Shown piece after piece: positions 45,831 to 55,113 of a stretch of 64,000 nt of DNA. Source of the stretch: QGON01 sp963691905 (GTDB lineage Bacteria > Pseudomonadota > Gammaproteobacteria > Chromatiales > Chromatiaceae); the NCBI GenBank assembly GCA_963691905.1, contig OY829894.1, positions 124,001-188,000 on the forward strand. Reading direction: 5' to 3'. Made by a program: the position numbers and the translations under genes. Under the pieces are notes generated by a model, which did no database searches, had not been told where the DNA came from, and was given only the letters and a program-made list of their open reading frames with translations. Positions within the stretch are counted from its first letter, which is position 1; every line of letters begins with the position of its first letter.

Positions 45831-46664
45831 TCAGGTCTCATCCTGTGGTTTGGGCTCCGCAGGTTCATCCACTGTGTCCAGGTTGATTTCGCGGATGTTC
45901 ATCAGAGGAAATTCACCGCCATCGGTGGTCAGCATACGCTGTCCCAGCCCCAGATAGAGATCTGAACCGGCGTCGATCCACTCTGTCTTGCGGCTCAGTT
46001 GGATTTGCGGATCCTGGCTGGAAAACGAGCCAGGATAGCGGGTGGGTATCAGTCCTGCTGCTTCACCGCCGTTGGCCCAGGTGAAGTAGGCGGGCATCCA
46101 GACCAGATCACGCAGATCCTCGGGTTCCTCGATGTTGATGTGGCGGATCTGCTGCATCGGCACCCAGTAGTAGTGCCCGTTGACCACAGCTTCGAGCACA
46201 GGGCCAAGACGGGGATCCGCATCGGCGATCCACTCGAAGGGCTGGCCGTCGAGGGTGCCACTGATGGCGGGCGCCGCCTCGAAGGCCTGATTTCGTATAG
46301 TCTGGGACTCAGCGTGATTGCCTTCCGCACCGAGGCGCAGGGCTTCGATCAAAAGCGCCACCCACTCTGGCGGTTCGCCGAACAGCAGGGGAGAGCGTTT
46401 GCCGGCAAAAATCTCCTCGCGCAGAACCTCGCAACGGATCGCCTCGCGGTAGGTCTGCACCATGGCCAGGGTGCCGTCATCCAGGTCGGCCACTACACTC
46501 AGTTGGTTGAGCGCCCGATCCCAACTGCCCATGACAGACAGCAGCTGGAACAGAAAGGTTCGGTATTCGGCCTTGGCTGGGGCTTTGCGCACCTGATCCT
46601 GGAGTTGTGCCAGGGCCTCATCGAGATTTCCATCGCGCAGGGATTGTTGCGCCAACATATTCAT
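45831..46664 (-). CDS. tagJ: T6SS accessory protein TagJ (ImpE/SciE family)
   Basis: The TPR-like N-terminus (LAQQSLRDGNLDEALAQLQ, VRKAPAKAEYRTFLFQLL) and the C-terminal ImpE domain (HYYWVPMQQIRHI, DLVWMPAYFTWANGGE, LIPTRYPGS) identify TagJ. In P. aeruginosa TagJ binds the N-domain of ClpV and the sheath protein TssB, modulating sheath disassembly. Two ATG codons are possible (46664 and 46658), both near a GGGG. It lies between hcp and tssE, the usual position in this class of T6SS. Confidence 0.92.
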   Translation of the reverse strand: MNMLAQQSLRDGNLDEALAQLQDQVRKAPAKAEYRTFLFQLLSVMGSWDRALNQLSVVADLDDGTLAMVQTYREAIRCEVLREEIFAGKRSPLLFGEPPEWVALLIEALRLGAEGNHAESQTIRNQAFEAAPAISGTLDGQPFEWIADADPRLGPVLEAVVNGHYYWVPMQQIRHINIEEPEDLRDLVWMPAYFTWANGGEAAGLIPTRYPGSFSSQDPQIQLSRKTEWIDAGSDLYLGLGQRMLTTDGGEFPLMNIREINLDTVDEPAEPKPQDET

Positions 46665-46726
46665 ACCCCGATCAATTCAGCGAAGGGGTTAGCGGTTCAC
46701 CGCCTTCAGGATGACAGGAGAGGGCA

Positions 46727-46746
46727 GCCCCACCCGTTCGCGGGGC
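46727..46746. other. G+C-rich stem-loop between hcp and tagJ
   Basis: GCCCC (46727-46731) pairs with GGGGC (46742-46746) across a 10-base loop in the 111-base gap after hcp. It could partly terminate or stabilise the hcp mRNA, as Hcp is needed in excess over TagJ. No T-run is present, so the call is weak. Confidence 0.3.
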
Positions 46747-46775
46747 AGTCCCATATAGCCATCGACGGAGATCCG

Positions 46776-47267
46776 TCACTTTTTCACATCATTTTTTGCC
46801 ACATCAAAATCAAACTTGAGCAGGCCGCCGTCTTTGGCGCCCTTTTGATCCTGCGGCTGGTATTCGTACTTTACCTCCGCGAAATTCAATGTGATGTTTT
46901 CAGTCAGCCGGTCTTCGCCGCCACTGCCACCTGCGGACACCGAGGTCACGATCACCTCTTTCATGGTCATGATGACGTACTCCAAAGGAGCCTTGCCACC
47001 GGCCTTGCGCACGGTCAATTTTGCCTCATCGAATTGCTCACCTGAGGCGCAATATTTGTAGAGATTCGGTGTGGACTTGTCCACATATTTGGTCAACGAC
47101 AGATCCTGTACCGCAACCTTGCCGCCACCGCCACCGCTACCCGTGTGCATGGTGCCGGACTGGCTCATGCCCCAACTCCAGGCAAGGACGTCGATTTCAC
47201 CTTTATGTACCTTATCCTGCGCTTCACCTTTGATATCGCCAATCTTGATAAACATGTCAACAGCCAT
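46776..47267 (-). CDS. hcp: T6SS tube protein Hcp (TssD)
   Basis: Hcp hexamers form the inner tube and carry small effectors. AVDMFIKIGDIKGEAQD, the IDVLAWSWGMSQSGT segment with a poly-Gly loop, VQDLSLTKYVDKSTP and the EVKYEYQPQDQKGA C-terminal part match Hcp1-type proteins. The 163-residue length is normal and there is no C-terminal effector extension. A strong ribosome-binding site (AAGGAG) precedes the ATG, in keeping with high expression. Confidence 0.96.
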   Translation of the reverse strand: MAVDMFIKIGDIKGEAQDKVHKGEIDVLAWSWGMSQSGTMHTGSGGGGGKVAVQDLSLTKYVDKSTPNLYKYCASGEQFDEAKLTVRKAGGKAPLEYVIMTMKEVIVTSVSAGGSGGEDRLTENITLNFAEVKYEYQPQDQKGAKDGGLLKFDFDVAKNDVKK

Positions 47268-47360
47268 GATATCTCTCCTTAAAGCTTAATGTGTTGTACC
47301 TGACATCGCCGGGTGTTGGTATGTGGAAAACGTCCACACTCAATAACCGGCGACATCTCC

Positions 47361-48857
47361 TTACCCGGCTTTAGCCGATGGCAGCTTCGATACCAAGCGA
47401 AGCGAAACCGTCAGGCCTTCCAGTTGATAGTGAGGACGCAGGAAGAATTTCGAGGTGTAGTACCCCGGATTTCCCTCCACTTCCTCAACCACGACTTCCG
47501 CCGCTGCCAATGGATGTTCTGCCTTGGTAGTCTCGGAAGAGTGAGCCGGATCCCCGTCCACGTACTGCAGGATCCAATCCTGCAGCCAACGCTGCATCTC
47601 TTCCCGCTCTTTGAATGAACCCACCTTGTCGCGCACGATGCACTTGAGATAGTGCGCGAAGCGGCAGGTGGCGAACAGGTAGGGCAGGCGAGCCGCCAGG
47701 TTTGCGTTGGCGGTGGCATCGGGATCGTCGTATTCCGCTGGTTTCTGGAATGACTGGGCGCCGATGAAAGCGGCGAAGTCGGTGTTTTTCTTATGTACCA
47801 ACGGCATAAAGCCGTTCTTGGCCAGCTCTGCTTCCCGCCGGTCGCTGATAGCGATTTCGGTGGGGCACTTCATATCCACCCCGCCGTCGTCGGTGGGGAA
47901 GCTGTGTGCCGGCAGGCCTTCCACCGCGCCGCCGGATTCGATGCCACGGATGCGGGAACACCAGCCGTACATTTTGAACGAACGGTTGATGTTGACTGCC
48001 ATGGCATAGGCGGCGTTGGCCCAAGTGTACTTATTGTGGTCGGCGTTGCCTGTCTCTTCCTCAAAATCGAATTCGTCCACCGGGTCGGTTTTAGCACCGT
48101 ACGGCATGCGGGAGAGGAAACGGGGCATGGCGAGGCCGATGTATTTGGCATCATCGGACTCTCGCAGAGAGTTCCAGGCCGCATATTCCGGGGTCTGAAA
48201 GATCTTGGTCAGGTCGCGAGGGTTACTCAGTTCCTGCCAGGAGTCCATCTGCATGGTGGTGGGTGCAGCTCCGGCGATAAAGGGTGCATGAACTGCGGCT
48301 GCAACCTTGGACATCTCACCCAGAAGTTCCACGTCGGGCGCACTCTGGTCGAAGTGGTAGTCACCCACCAGGCAGCCATAGGGTTCGCCGCCAAACTGGC
48401 CGAACTCTTCTTCATAGAGCTTCTTGAAGATGGGGCTTTGATCCCAGGCGGTGCCCTTGAATTTCTTCAGATTCTTGTGCAGATCTTTCTTTGAGATGTT
48501 CATGACCCTGATCTTGAGCATCTCGTCAGTTTCAGTATTGTTGACCAGATGGTGCAGGCCACGCCAAGCGCCTTCGAGCTTCTGAAAATCCTCATTGTGC
48601 AGGATCTGATTGACCTGTTCGGTGAGGCGTTTGTCGATCTCGGCAATCATCTCCCGGATGGTGACGGTGACATCAGCCGACACTGTGACGGAGGCGGACA
48701 AGGCCTGCTCCGCCAGGGTCTGCACGGCATTCTCCACATCCTCGCGGGCGCGGTCCGATTTCGGGCGGATCTCCTGATTTAGCAGTGACGCGAAATCACC
48801 GGCCTCCAGGGTTGTTGCTTCCGCTTGCGCCTGTACGTCTTTTTCCAGCTCTGCCAT
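47361..48857 (-). CDS. tssC: T6SS sheath large subunit TssC (VipB)
   Basis: TssC forms the contractile sheath with TssB. LEGAWRGLHHLVNNTETDE, FGGEPYGCLVGDYHFDQ, YIGLAMPRFLSRMPYG and the C-terminal ARLPYLFATCRFAHYLKCI motif are all present; total length is 498, the usual value. It starts four bases after the tssB stop with GAGGAGGG overlapping the end of tssB, so the two sheath subunits are translationally linked. Confidence 0.96.
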   Translation of the reverse strand: MAELEKDVQAQAEATTLEAGDFASLLNQEIRPKSDRAREDVENAVQTLAEQALSASVTVSADVTVTIREMIAEIDKRLTEQVNQILHNEDFQKLEGAWRGLHHLVNNTETDEMLKIRVMNISKKDLHKNLKKFKGTAWDQSPIFKKLYEEEFGQFGGEPYGCLVGDYHFDQSAPDVELLGEMSKVAAAVHAPFIAGAAPTTMQMDSWQELSNPRDLTKIFQTPEYAAWNSLRESDDAKYIGLAMPRFLSRMPYGAKTDPVDEFDFEEETGNADHNKYTWANAAYAMAVNINRSFKMYGWCSRIRGIESGGAVEGLPAHSFPTDDGGVDMKCPTEIAISDRREAELAKNGFMPLVHKKNTDFAAFIGAQSFQKPAEYDDPDATANANLAARLPYLFATCRFAHYLKCIVRDKVGSFKEREEMQRWLQDWILQYVDGDPAHSSETTKAEHPLAAAEVVVEEVEGNPGYYTSKFFLRPHYQLEGLTVSLRLVSKLPSAKAG

Positions 48858-48860
48858 GGT

Positions 48861-49382
48861 CTAACCCTCCTCTTCCGCTGCATCATCGTCCCCAGGCTTG
48901 GGTGCCGAGGCCAGGGATTGCAGCAGGGTGGGATCGTTCAGGGCCTTGGAGATGAGTTCCTCGGCGCCAGCCTTTCCGTCCATGTAGGTCATCAGGTTGG
49001 CAAGTTGGGTGCGTGCTTGCAGCAGTTCGTTCAGGGCGCCTACCTTGCGCGCTACAGCTGCGGGGGAGAAATCATCCATGCTCTCAAAGGTGAGGTCCAC
49101 ACTGAGGCTGCCTTCGCCGGTTAGGGTGTTGGGCACCTGGAAGGCTGCACGGGGTTTCATCGACTTGAGACGATCGTCGAAGTTGTCGACATCGATCTCC
49201 AGCATCTTGCGCTCAGAAACCGGGGGCAGGGCCTCTTCGGGTTTGCCGGAGAGATCCGCCATAACGCCCATGACGAAGGGAAGCTGCACCTTCTTTTCGG
49301 CACCGTAAACCTCTACGTCGTATTCTATTTGAACGCGCGGTGCGCGGTTCCTGGCTATGAATTTCTGACTGCTCTGGGCCAC
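48861..49382 (-). CDS. tssB: T6SS sheath small subunit TssB (VipA)
   Basis: The small sheath subunit is recognised by SQKFIARNRAPRVQIEYDVE, KKVQLPFVMGVMADLSG, FDDRLKSMKPRAAFQVPNTL and LTFESMDDFSP. The length is 173. The start is GTG at 49382, supported by an excellent GGAGG seven bases upstream; no ATG precedes it in a sensible position. The acidic Asp/Glu-rich C-terminal tail is unremarkable for TssB. Confidence 0.95.
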   Translation of the reverse strand: MAQSSQKFIARNRAPRVQIEYDVEVYGAEKKVQLPFVMGVMADLSGKPEEALPPVSERKMLEIDVDNFDDRLKSMKPRAAFQVPNTLTGEGSLSVDLTFESMDDFSPAAVARKVGALNELLQARTQLANLMTYMDGKAGAEELISKALNDPTLLQSLASAPKPGDDDAAEEEG

Positions 49383-49420
49383 GGTTTACCTCCAAGGTTG
49401 TTATTCGAATGACACGGTAG

Positions 49421-50497
49421 TTACCAATTGTTTTCTGACGCCTCCGATCCCTCTTCCTCTTCCGGACCGCGAAACACGTCCACCTGGCTCATGGCATCCG
49501 GTGCCATATTTCTGATGATATCCACGAAATCGAGAGAGATGAGTTTTTTTGCCCGCTCCATCAGGAGAGGGATCGGGCTTGATGGTTCGTTTCTGCTGTA
49601 ATAGTCGATGATCTTGTCCAGGGCGCGTGTTACGTCTGCCCGGGAGTTGATGTTTCCACTGAGCGCTGGGACAGGAGTACCTGAAGCGGATGTCTCCGTG
49701 CCTTGTTCTGCATCCGTCTCTTCCCCAGATCTCACGCCACGCGCTTCCAGTTGCCCGATCAGGATCTGCTGTGCATCTTTGAACGAATCCACCAGGTCGG
49801 AAAGGCTAATTGCGTTGGCTACACCGACCTGTTCCGTGATGAAGACCTCTAATTCGGTCAAGTGATCGATGGATTCGGCTGCGGCATTGGCAGTTGCCTG
49901 CAGTTCCTCCAAATCGGCATCCATGAAGGCGGCGTTGATCCGGGCCATGTCTACCGTATCGGTTTCATTCAAGGGTTCGAGTTCGCCGTCGGCGATGGCG
50001 TAATCCCGCAGGCCGAACCGTCCCAGCATACGGGAACTGACCAGGGGCGCCTTGCTCAAGGGGGTCAGCAGGGCAGTACTGTCGGTCAGCGCACTGATCG
50101 CATTGATACGCATGGTGGGATCATTGTTGTCCTCTGCGTCGAGTTGGGGATGAATCTGTTCCCAGTTTTGTTCGACCAGGCCATGCAGGAGATTGATGCC
50201 TTTGGCCGCGCCGCTATAACCTTCGGTGTGGAGAACAGCACGGATGAGATAGATGAGGATGCGGATGTCTTTGGTTCGTGAAAGGAGTTCCAGGGAAGCA
50301 TTTTGCATAGCCTTCCAGTCAGGTTCTTCCGCCTCTACGAGCGTATCCCCGATCTGTTGCTCTGCCCGGCCGGCAGCCAATTGTTCCAGTTCAATGAAGC
50401 CGGGATCATACTCCAAGTCTTCACCGCAAGGGCTGTCAGCCGATATCTCTTGCAGGATGCTCTCTACATCGATCACACTTGTCACCGGCGTCCCCAT
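49421..50497 (-). CDS. tssA: T6SS sheath assembly protein TssA (ImpA family)
   Basis: The conserved ImpA N-terminal domain is visible (ISADSPCGEDLEYDPGFIEL, PDWKAMQNASLELLSRTKDI, GLVEQNWEQIHPQLD). A Ser/Thr-rich linker and a C-terminal helical domain with DYYSRNEPSSPIPLLMERA follow, the short TssA type typical of the P. aeruginosa H1 system. The frame begins at a TTG at 50509; the Met at 50497 is the more usual kind of start. It lies 38 bases before tssB and heads the tssA-to-tssG run. The 229-base gap upstream should hold its promoter. Confidence 0.92.
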   Translation of the reverse strand: MGTPVTSVIDVESILQEISADSPCGEDLEYDPGFIELEQLAAGRAEQQIGDTLVEAEEPDWKAMQNASLELLSRTKDIRILIYLIRAVLHTEGYSGAAKGINLLHGLVEQNWEQIHPQLDAEDNNDPTMRINAISALTDSTALLTPLSKAPLVSSRMLGRFGLRDYAIADGELEPLNETDTVDMARINAAFMDADLEELQATANAAAESIDHLTELEVFITEQVGVANAISLSDLVDSFKDAQQILIGQLEARGVRSGEETDAEQGTETSASGTPVPALSGNINSRADVTRALDKIIDYYSRNEPSSPIPLLMERAKKLISLDFVDIIRNMAPDAMSQVDVFRGPEEEEGSEASENNW

Positions 50498-50738
50498 CCA
50501 TTGCCGCAATCCAATCTATCTAGGATTGTAGACTACCCTGATTTTCTTATACATAATCCGGCAGATTTATTGTCTTGCATACTCTTTTATTAGCACACTC
50601 TACAGACCCCTGCAATCAACGGGGACAGAAAATAAATTCTTCCCGGAAAAAGCTGCATATTGCCTGATGGATGTCATATAAAAAGCTCTTTGACTCCATA
50701 TCGATCAGGGGCTAATCCTGTTCGCTAAAGGCTCACTC
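50498..50738. promoter_or_regulatory. Gap between the vgrG operon and tssA, with a GGGGACAG repeat remnant
   Basis: No gene is supported here. An AACGGGGACAGAAAATAAATT stretch (about 50619-50639) is another remnant of the palindromic repeat family. The gap is A+T-rich and is the probable promoter region for the tssA-tssG run; exact elements cannot be fixed. Confidence 0.35.
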
Positions 50739-51320
50739 TCAAAGGTTCTTGCCACCGCCGCCATTGGCGATATCGATCCCCTGGCTGATGTAAGTGCGGT
50801 ATCTATCGTTCGCCAGTTCCGGTGTCTTATGGTACGCCGCCAAAATCATGGCCCCCCAGACCATCTTGCCGGTGATGCCGGCGGGGGGTGGGACCGGAGG
50901 TAGATCGGCGTGGGCGATGACGTCACCGCTCCAGAAAGCAGAGGCTGCGACGAAACCTGCGGGGGTGTCGAGTCCGGCGGATTCTGCGATATCCATCAGG
51001 GTTCGGCGCAGTTCATCGGTCGGTTTGTAGACCCACTGTTCGGCTTGGGTGATGGCCTTGTTCTCGGCCTCGGAGGTGGATTCATCGACCACGCTGTGAG
51101 CAACAAGGCAGGCCAGCCAGACGGCTTCACGCTCGGGCAGGGCGAAAGCGAGAAAATGGGCGGCATCGGCCAGGTGTTCGTGCTCCATCAGGATCTGCAG
51201 GAATTGGGCGGGTGTCTGGTTTTCCTGTAGCAGGGGCGCTGCCTCTTCATCCAGGTCGAAATGGAGACAGACCTCATTGGCGGTGGCGATTTCGACCTTG
51301 TTCAGTTTGATCTCTTCCAT
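50739..51320 (-). CDS. DUF6931-like T6SS-associated protein
   Basis: A cytosolic helical protein of 193 residues without signal peptide or membrane segment. FLAFALPEREAVWLACLVAH, AEQWVYKPTDELRRTLMD, PAGFVAASAFWSGDVIAH and the Gly-rich end GIDIANGGGGKNL resemble proteins found next to vgrG in other T6SS loci and grouped, as I recall, as DUF6931. It begins 11 bases after the vgrG stop. A role as VgrG-linked adaptor or spike accessory is inferred from position; no activity can be assigned. Confidence 0.65.
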   Translation of the reverse strand: MEEIKLNKVEIATANEVCLHFDLDEEAAPLLQENQTPAQFLQILMEHEHLADAAHFLAFALPEREAVWLACLVAHSVVDESTSEAENKAITQAEQWVYKPTDELRRTLMDIAESAGLDTPAGFVAASAFWSGDVIAHADLPPVPPPAGITGKMVWGAMILAAYHKTPELANDRYRTYISQGIDIANGGGGKNL

Positions 51321-51331
51321 TGAATCGCAGC

Positions 51332-53365
51332 CTAGTTGATCTTGGTAAGCCCACCCTTGAGGGTCAGGATGCCATCGCCCGTTACCGTGGTCATGGGACT
51401 CTTTGCATCGAGCTTGCCGTCTGCGCTGATATCGATCTGCGGAGATTTTATCGTGACCTTTGCGGGCTCGATTTTTATCGAGCTGGCGCCGACTTTGATT
51501 TCGATCTTGGTTCCTGCTTCGATGACCAAAGAGTTTCCGACTGACATGGAGCAGTTCTGCCCAATGCTAACGTCCTGATTCTGTCCAATGCTTACATCCT
51601 GGTTTGTCCCAATGGTAACGTCTTGGTTTTTCCCGATGGTGATCGTATGATCCCCCTGACTCACCGTCAGGGTGTCGTTGCCCTCTTCGATAGTGTCGTC
51701 CCGATTGCCCTTTTCGATCTTGAGAGTGTCGTTTCCCTCTTCGATCGTCACCGTGCGGTGGTTGTGGATGGTGCGGGTCTGGTCGTGTCCCACGTTGAGG
51801 GTGTCGTCGTTTTCCACCATACGTTTGAAGTCCTTTTCCGCGTGGAAATAGACCTCTTCCGCGCCTTTTTTGTCTTCGAAGCGCAGTTCGTTGAAGTTAT
51901 CTTCTCCACCTTGCTTGGTGCTACGGCTCTTGATGCCGGATTGGGTCTTGTTGTTGGGAAGGGTATAAGGGGGCGTATTCTCCCCGTTGTAGACCCGACC
52001 GGTAATGATGGGCTGGTCGGGGTCGCCTTCGAGAAAATCGACAATCACCTCCTGTCCGATGCGGGGAAGAAATACGCCTCCCCACAGCTTGCCCGCCCAG
52101 TTCTGAGAGACACGGACCCAACAGGAGCTTTTTTCGTCCATCTTGCCCTCCCGGTCCCAGTGGAACTGCACCTTGACCCGGCCCAGTTTGTCGGTATCGA
52201 TCTCCTCACCTTTCCGTCCGACCACGAACGCGGTCTGTGGTCCCTGCACCACGGGTTTTGGCGTCAGCCGGGGGGCGCGATACTGGCGGGTACGGTCGAT
52301 GCAGCTGAACCGGCAGCTGTAGAGATCCTCGCCTGTGCTGCCGGAGCCGCTGATATAGGCGTCGGATTTGATCTGGTAGGAGGCGGAGGTAATCAAGTAC
52401 TCCTGGTTTTGATCTTCTCGCGTAAAGTTCTCCAGATCAAACAATTCACCTACACTGACTCGTGGGCAGTTGCTCGTTGCTTCGGCTATGATATGGGGGG
52501 TCTGCAATTCCTCTAGGCGGATTTGAGCGTAGGCCTCGCCCTCGTTCGGCTTGCTGTACTCCCCCGGATAGTCATAGATCTCGCCGTCGGCCCCCTGATG
52601 GCTCTCGGGATTGTCCAGGCGTGATTCCAGTTCCGTCTTCGGTGTCTCATAGTTGAAATCGTCGGTAACGAATTTACCTGGACATACCTCCGAAGCTACA
52701 TACCATTCGCTGATGAACTCACCTACATGCCGTACATTTTCCTGGGGCGGAAAGTAGGGGATGGCGCCCACACTGTTGTGAGAGCTGACCGAATCGGTCA
52801 TGGCGAGGAAGTGTTGGTTATCCTGGTGATGGAAATAGAAGTAGATACCCTCCTGTTCCAACAGACGGCTGATGAAGTTGAAGTCGGTTTCACGGTACTG
52901 AACACAGTATGACCAGGTACGGTACGGGCCACCACTGAGACTGAATTCAAAATCGGAAAAGCCGTTTTTTCGCAAAACCTCGGCCACGATATCGGGAACG
53001 GTCATCTCCTGAAAGATGCGGCAGTTCGATGTTCGGGTCAGGTTCCAAAACCAGGGTCGCAGGGTGGCTTGGTAGAGATGGTAGCGGTCTTGAGTACCCG
53101 TGTAGCTGAAACGGCTGACCAGACCGTTGAAAAAACGGTCCTTGCCCCCCTGTGCTGCCGGGGTATCGGTCTCCAGACGAACGGTAACACTTTGCCCCAA
53201 CATATCGTTGAGGTCGATGTCGCTTTGCTCGCTGAGCAACTCCAGTTCGTACTCGAAGAGCTGGCTCATCCCCTCGCTGGCACTCATGCTCTTGAATAGC
53301 AACACATCCCCGCCAAGCGGAGTGGAAACGGACACGCTCCTGGTGGATTGTGTGAGGTCAGACAC
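51332..53365 (-). CDS. vgrG: T6SS spike protein VgrG (TssI)
   Basis: The gp27-like part is at the N-terminus (LLFKSMSASEGMSQLFEYEL, the FISRLLEQEGIYFYF motif). The gp5 OB-fold follows (LGRVKVQFHWDREG, CWVRVSQNWAGKLWG, IGQEVIVDFLEGDPDQPIITG). The tip is a beta-helix with a short run of repeats (NQDVTIGT, NQDVSIGQ, NQDVSIGQ). At 677 residues it ends right after the needle and has no effector extension, so cargo must dock through PAAR or adaptors. The start is GTG with GGGAGAG upstream. The gene is divergent from the TssB-TssC-like gene. Confidence 0.95.
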   Translation of the reverse strand: MSDLTQSTRSVSVSTPLGGDVLLFKSMSASEGMSQLFEYELELLSEQSDIDLNDMLGQSVTVRLETDTPAAQGGKDRFFNGLVSRFSYTGTQDRYHLYQATLRPWFWNLTRTSNCRIFQEMTVPDIVAEVLRKNGFSDFEFSLSGGPYRTWSYCVQYRETDFNFISRLLEQEGIYFYFHHQDNQHFLAMTDSVSSHNSVGAIPYFPPQENVRHVGEFISEWYVASEVCPGKFVTDDFNYETPKTELESRLDNPESHQGADGEIYDYPGEYSKPNEGEAYAQIRLEELQTPHIIAEATSNCPRVSVGELFDLENFTREDQNQEYLITSASYQIKSDAYISGSGSTGEDLYSCRFSCIDRTRQYRAPRLTPKPVVQGPQTAFVVGRKGEEIDTDKLGRVKVQFHWDREGKMDEKSSCWVRVSQNWAGKLWGGVFLPRIGQEVIVDFLEGDPDQPIITGRVYNGENTPPYTLPNNKTQSGIKSRSTKQGGEDNFNELRFEDKKGAEEVYFHAEKDFKRMVENDDTLNVGHDQTRTIHNHRTVTIEEGNDTLKIEKGNRDDTIEEGNDTLTVSQGDHTITIGKNQDVTIGTNQDVSIGQNQDVSIGQNCSMSVGNSLVIEAGTKIEIKVGASSIKIEPAKVTIKSPQIDISADGKLDAKSPMTTVTGDGILTLKGGLTKIN

Positions 53366-53513
53366 TGGACAACTCTCCCTGCATTTTCACTTCGAGTTTA
53401 GCTGATTTTGCTTTCTTTTGCCCTGCATTGCCAAGTTCTGACAGATCCCAATGACATTAAGCAAGAGTGAGCGGCTACACTAAAGACAGGAGATCAAAGG
53501 GGGGTATTGACCG

Positions 53514-55031
53514 ATGGCTGCACACATGGAATTTGAGTATGGTCTTCGCGGTGGTGGCGTGGCGCCTCTGCGCAAACCGACTTCGGTTATGCGTATCTTG
53601 TTGATGGGTGACTTCAGCGGCCATCCTGAGGAAACGGGGCCATTGGGTGAACGTGCCATTCGTCAGGTGGACGTGGATAATTTTGAACAGCTGATGGCCA
53701 GCTATGCGCCGAGTGTGAGCTTACAGCTTGGCGAGGGGGGAAATGCCCGGGTCGATCTTTCCTTCAGCAACCTGGAGGATTTTCATCCGGATACCCTGTT
53801 TCAACGACTCGATCTCTTCAAGGCTTTGCGTCAACTGCGTCGCAGATTGCGGGATACAAACACGTTTTCAGCTGCTGCTGCTGAACTCCGGCGAGAAGCC
53901 TCGATTGTCGATGTGTCATCCCCCAGCGAAGAGACATCCAGCGCTTCGGCCGTGCCTGAACAGGAAGGAGATATGTTCGAGCGCCTGCTCGGCCGGGAAA
54001 CCAGTACCCCGGCAGCTAGGGAGGCCGCGCCTAAGGCAGGGATAGAGCAGTTTATTCAGCGTGTTGTGGCCGCACACATCGTGCCCGAGGCCGATCCTCA
54101 ACAGGCGGCCTACGTTGCCTCAGTGGATGATGCCATTGGCGAGCAGATGCGAAGCCTGCTGCATGCGCCCAAGTTTCAGGCTCTGGAGGCCATCTGGTTA
54201 GCATTGCACCGTCTGGTCACAGGTGTGGAGACAGACGAGACCCTGAAGCTTTATATATTCGACATTACCAAGTCGGAACTGGTGGCAGATATTTCCACCT
54301 TGCCGGACAATTTGTCCGAATCGTCACTCTATCGTCTGCTGGTGGAGCAGGGGGTGGGGAGCACAGGTGGTGAGCCTTGGTCGGTGCTGGCAGGTGACTT
54401 TGTCTTCGACGCGGGAGAAGAGGATGTCGCCACGTTACATGCCATGGGTCTGTTGAGCTCTCAAGCAGGTGGTCCTTTTCTTGCCACCGCCTCACCGCAA
54501 CTGCTCGGTTGTGATGTCATCACTGAGCCGGTGGAGAAGTGGGCCGGACCGGGCGGGGAAGCGGCACAGCGCTGGCAGGCGTTGTGTGAGAGCCCCGCAG
54601 CCCGCTGGCTCGGCTTGGCCCTGCCGCGGCTATTGATGCGGCTGCCCTACGGCAAAGGGGGTGAGGAGATCGACAGCTTTGCCTTCGAAGAAATCCCACT
54701 ACAGCCGGGGGATCATGAAGACTATCTTTGGGGTAGCCCGGCCTTTGCCTGTGCCCAACTGTTGGCGGAGGCATTTGTCGCAAGTGGCTGGGCCATGGCG
54801 CCCGGAGACCGCCTCGATATCGAGGATCTTCCGGCCTTCACCTTTGAAGTAGACGGCGAACGGCAGATGCTGCCCTGCGCTGAGGCGTGGATCAGCGAGC
54901 GTGCAGGGGAGGTGATACTGAAACAGGGCGTCATGCCGCTGCTCAGCCACCGCACTCGCAATATGGTCAGGGTGATGAGGTTTCAGTCATTGGCTTTGCC
55001 GCCGGTTAATCTGGCGGGAGTGTGGCGATGA
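53514..55031 (+). CDS. TssB-TssC fusion-like sheath paralogue lacking the TssC C-terminus
   Basis: Residues 1-130 resemble TssB (MRILLMGDFSG, QVDVDNFEQLMASYAPSVSL, LSFSNLEDFHPDTLF). After a Ser/Glu-rich linker, residues from about 180 to the end follow TssC (WLALHRLVTGVETDETLKLY, GGEPWSVLAGDFVFD, WLGLALPRLLMRLPYGKGG, LKQGVMPLLSHRTRN). It stops about 100 residues earlier than TssC would, so the TssC C-terminal part with the ATCRFAHYLK-type motif is absent. It cannot replace the true sheath encoded at 47361-49382. A capping, priming or regulatory role at the baseplate or distal sheath end is inferred. It is transcribed away from vgrG, together with the DUF1795 gene. Confidence 0.78.
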   Translation: MAAHMEFEYGLRGGGVAPLRKPTSVMRILLMGDFSGHPEETGPLGERAIRQVDVDNFEQLMASYAPSVSLQLGEGGNARVDLSFSNLEDFHPDTLFQRLDLFKALRQLRRRLRDTNTFSAAAAELRREASIVDVSSPSEETSSASAVPEQEGDMFERLLGRETSTPAAREAAPKAGIEQFIQRVVAAHIVPEADPQQAAYVASVDDAIGEQMRSLLHAPKFQALEAIWLALHRLVTGVETDETLKLYIFDITKSELVADISTLPDNLSESSLYRLLVEQGVGSTGGEPWSVLAGDFVFDAGEEDVATLHAMGLLSSQAGGPFLATASPQLLGCDVITEPVEKWAGPGGEAAQRWQALCESPAARWLGLALPRLLMRLPYGKGGEEIDSFAFEEIPLQPGDHEDYLWGSPAFACAQLLAEAFVASGWAMAPGDRLDIEDLPAFTFEVDGERQMLPCAEAWISERAGEVILKQGVMPLLSHRTRNMVRVMRFQSLALPPVNLAGVWR

Positions 55032-55113
55032 AGTCGATGCGGCGATGATATTGGGGGCTTAGTGTCGGCACTGATAGTGCGACCTGTTCTGAAAGATTCA
55101 GTAGGAGAGTGTT

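Noticed and set aside
46665..46775. Small gene between hcp and tagJ
   Set aside because: No frame with a start and a ribosome-binding site of useful length; only a G+C-rich stem-loop is seen.
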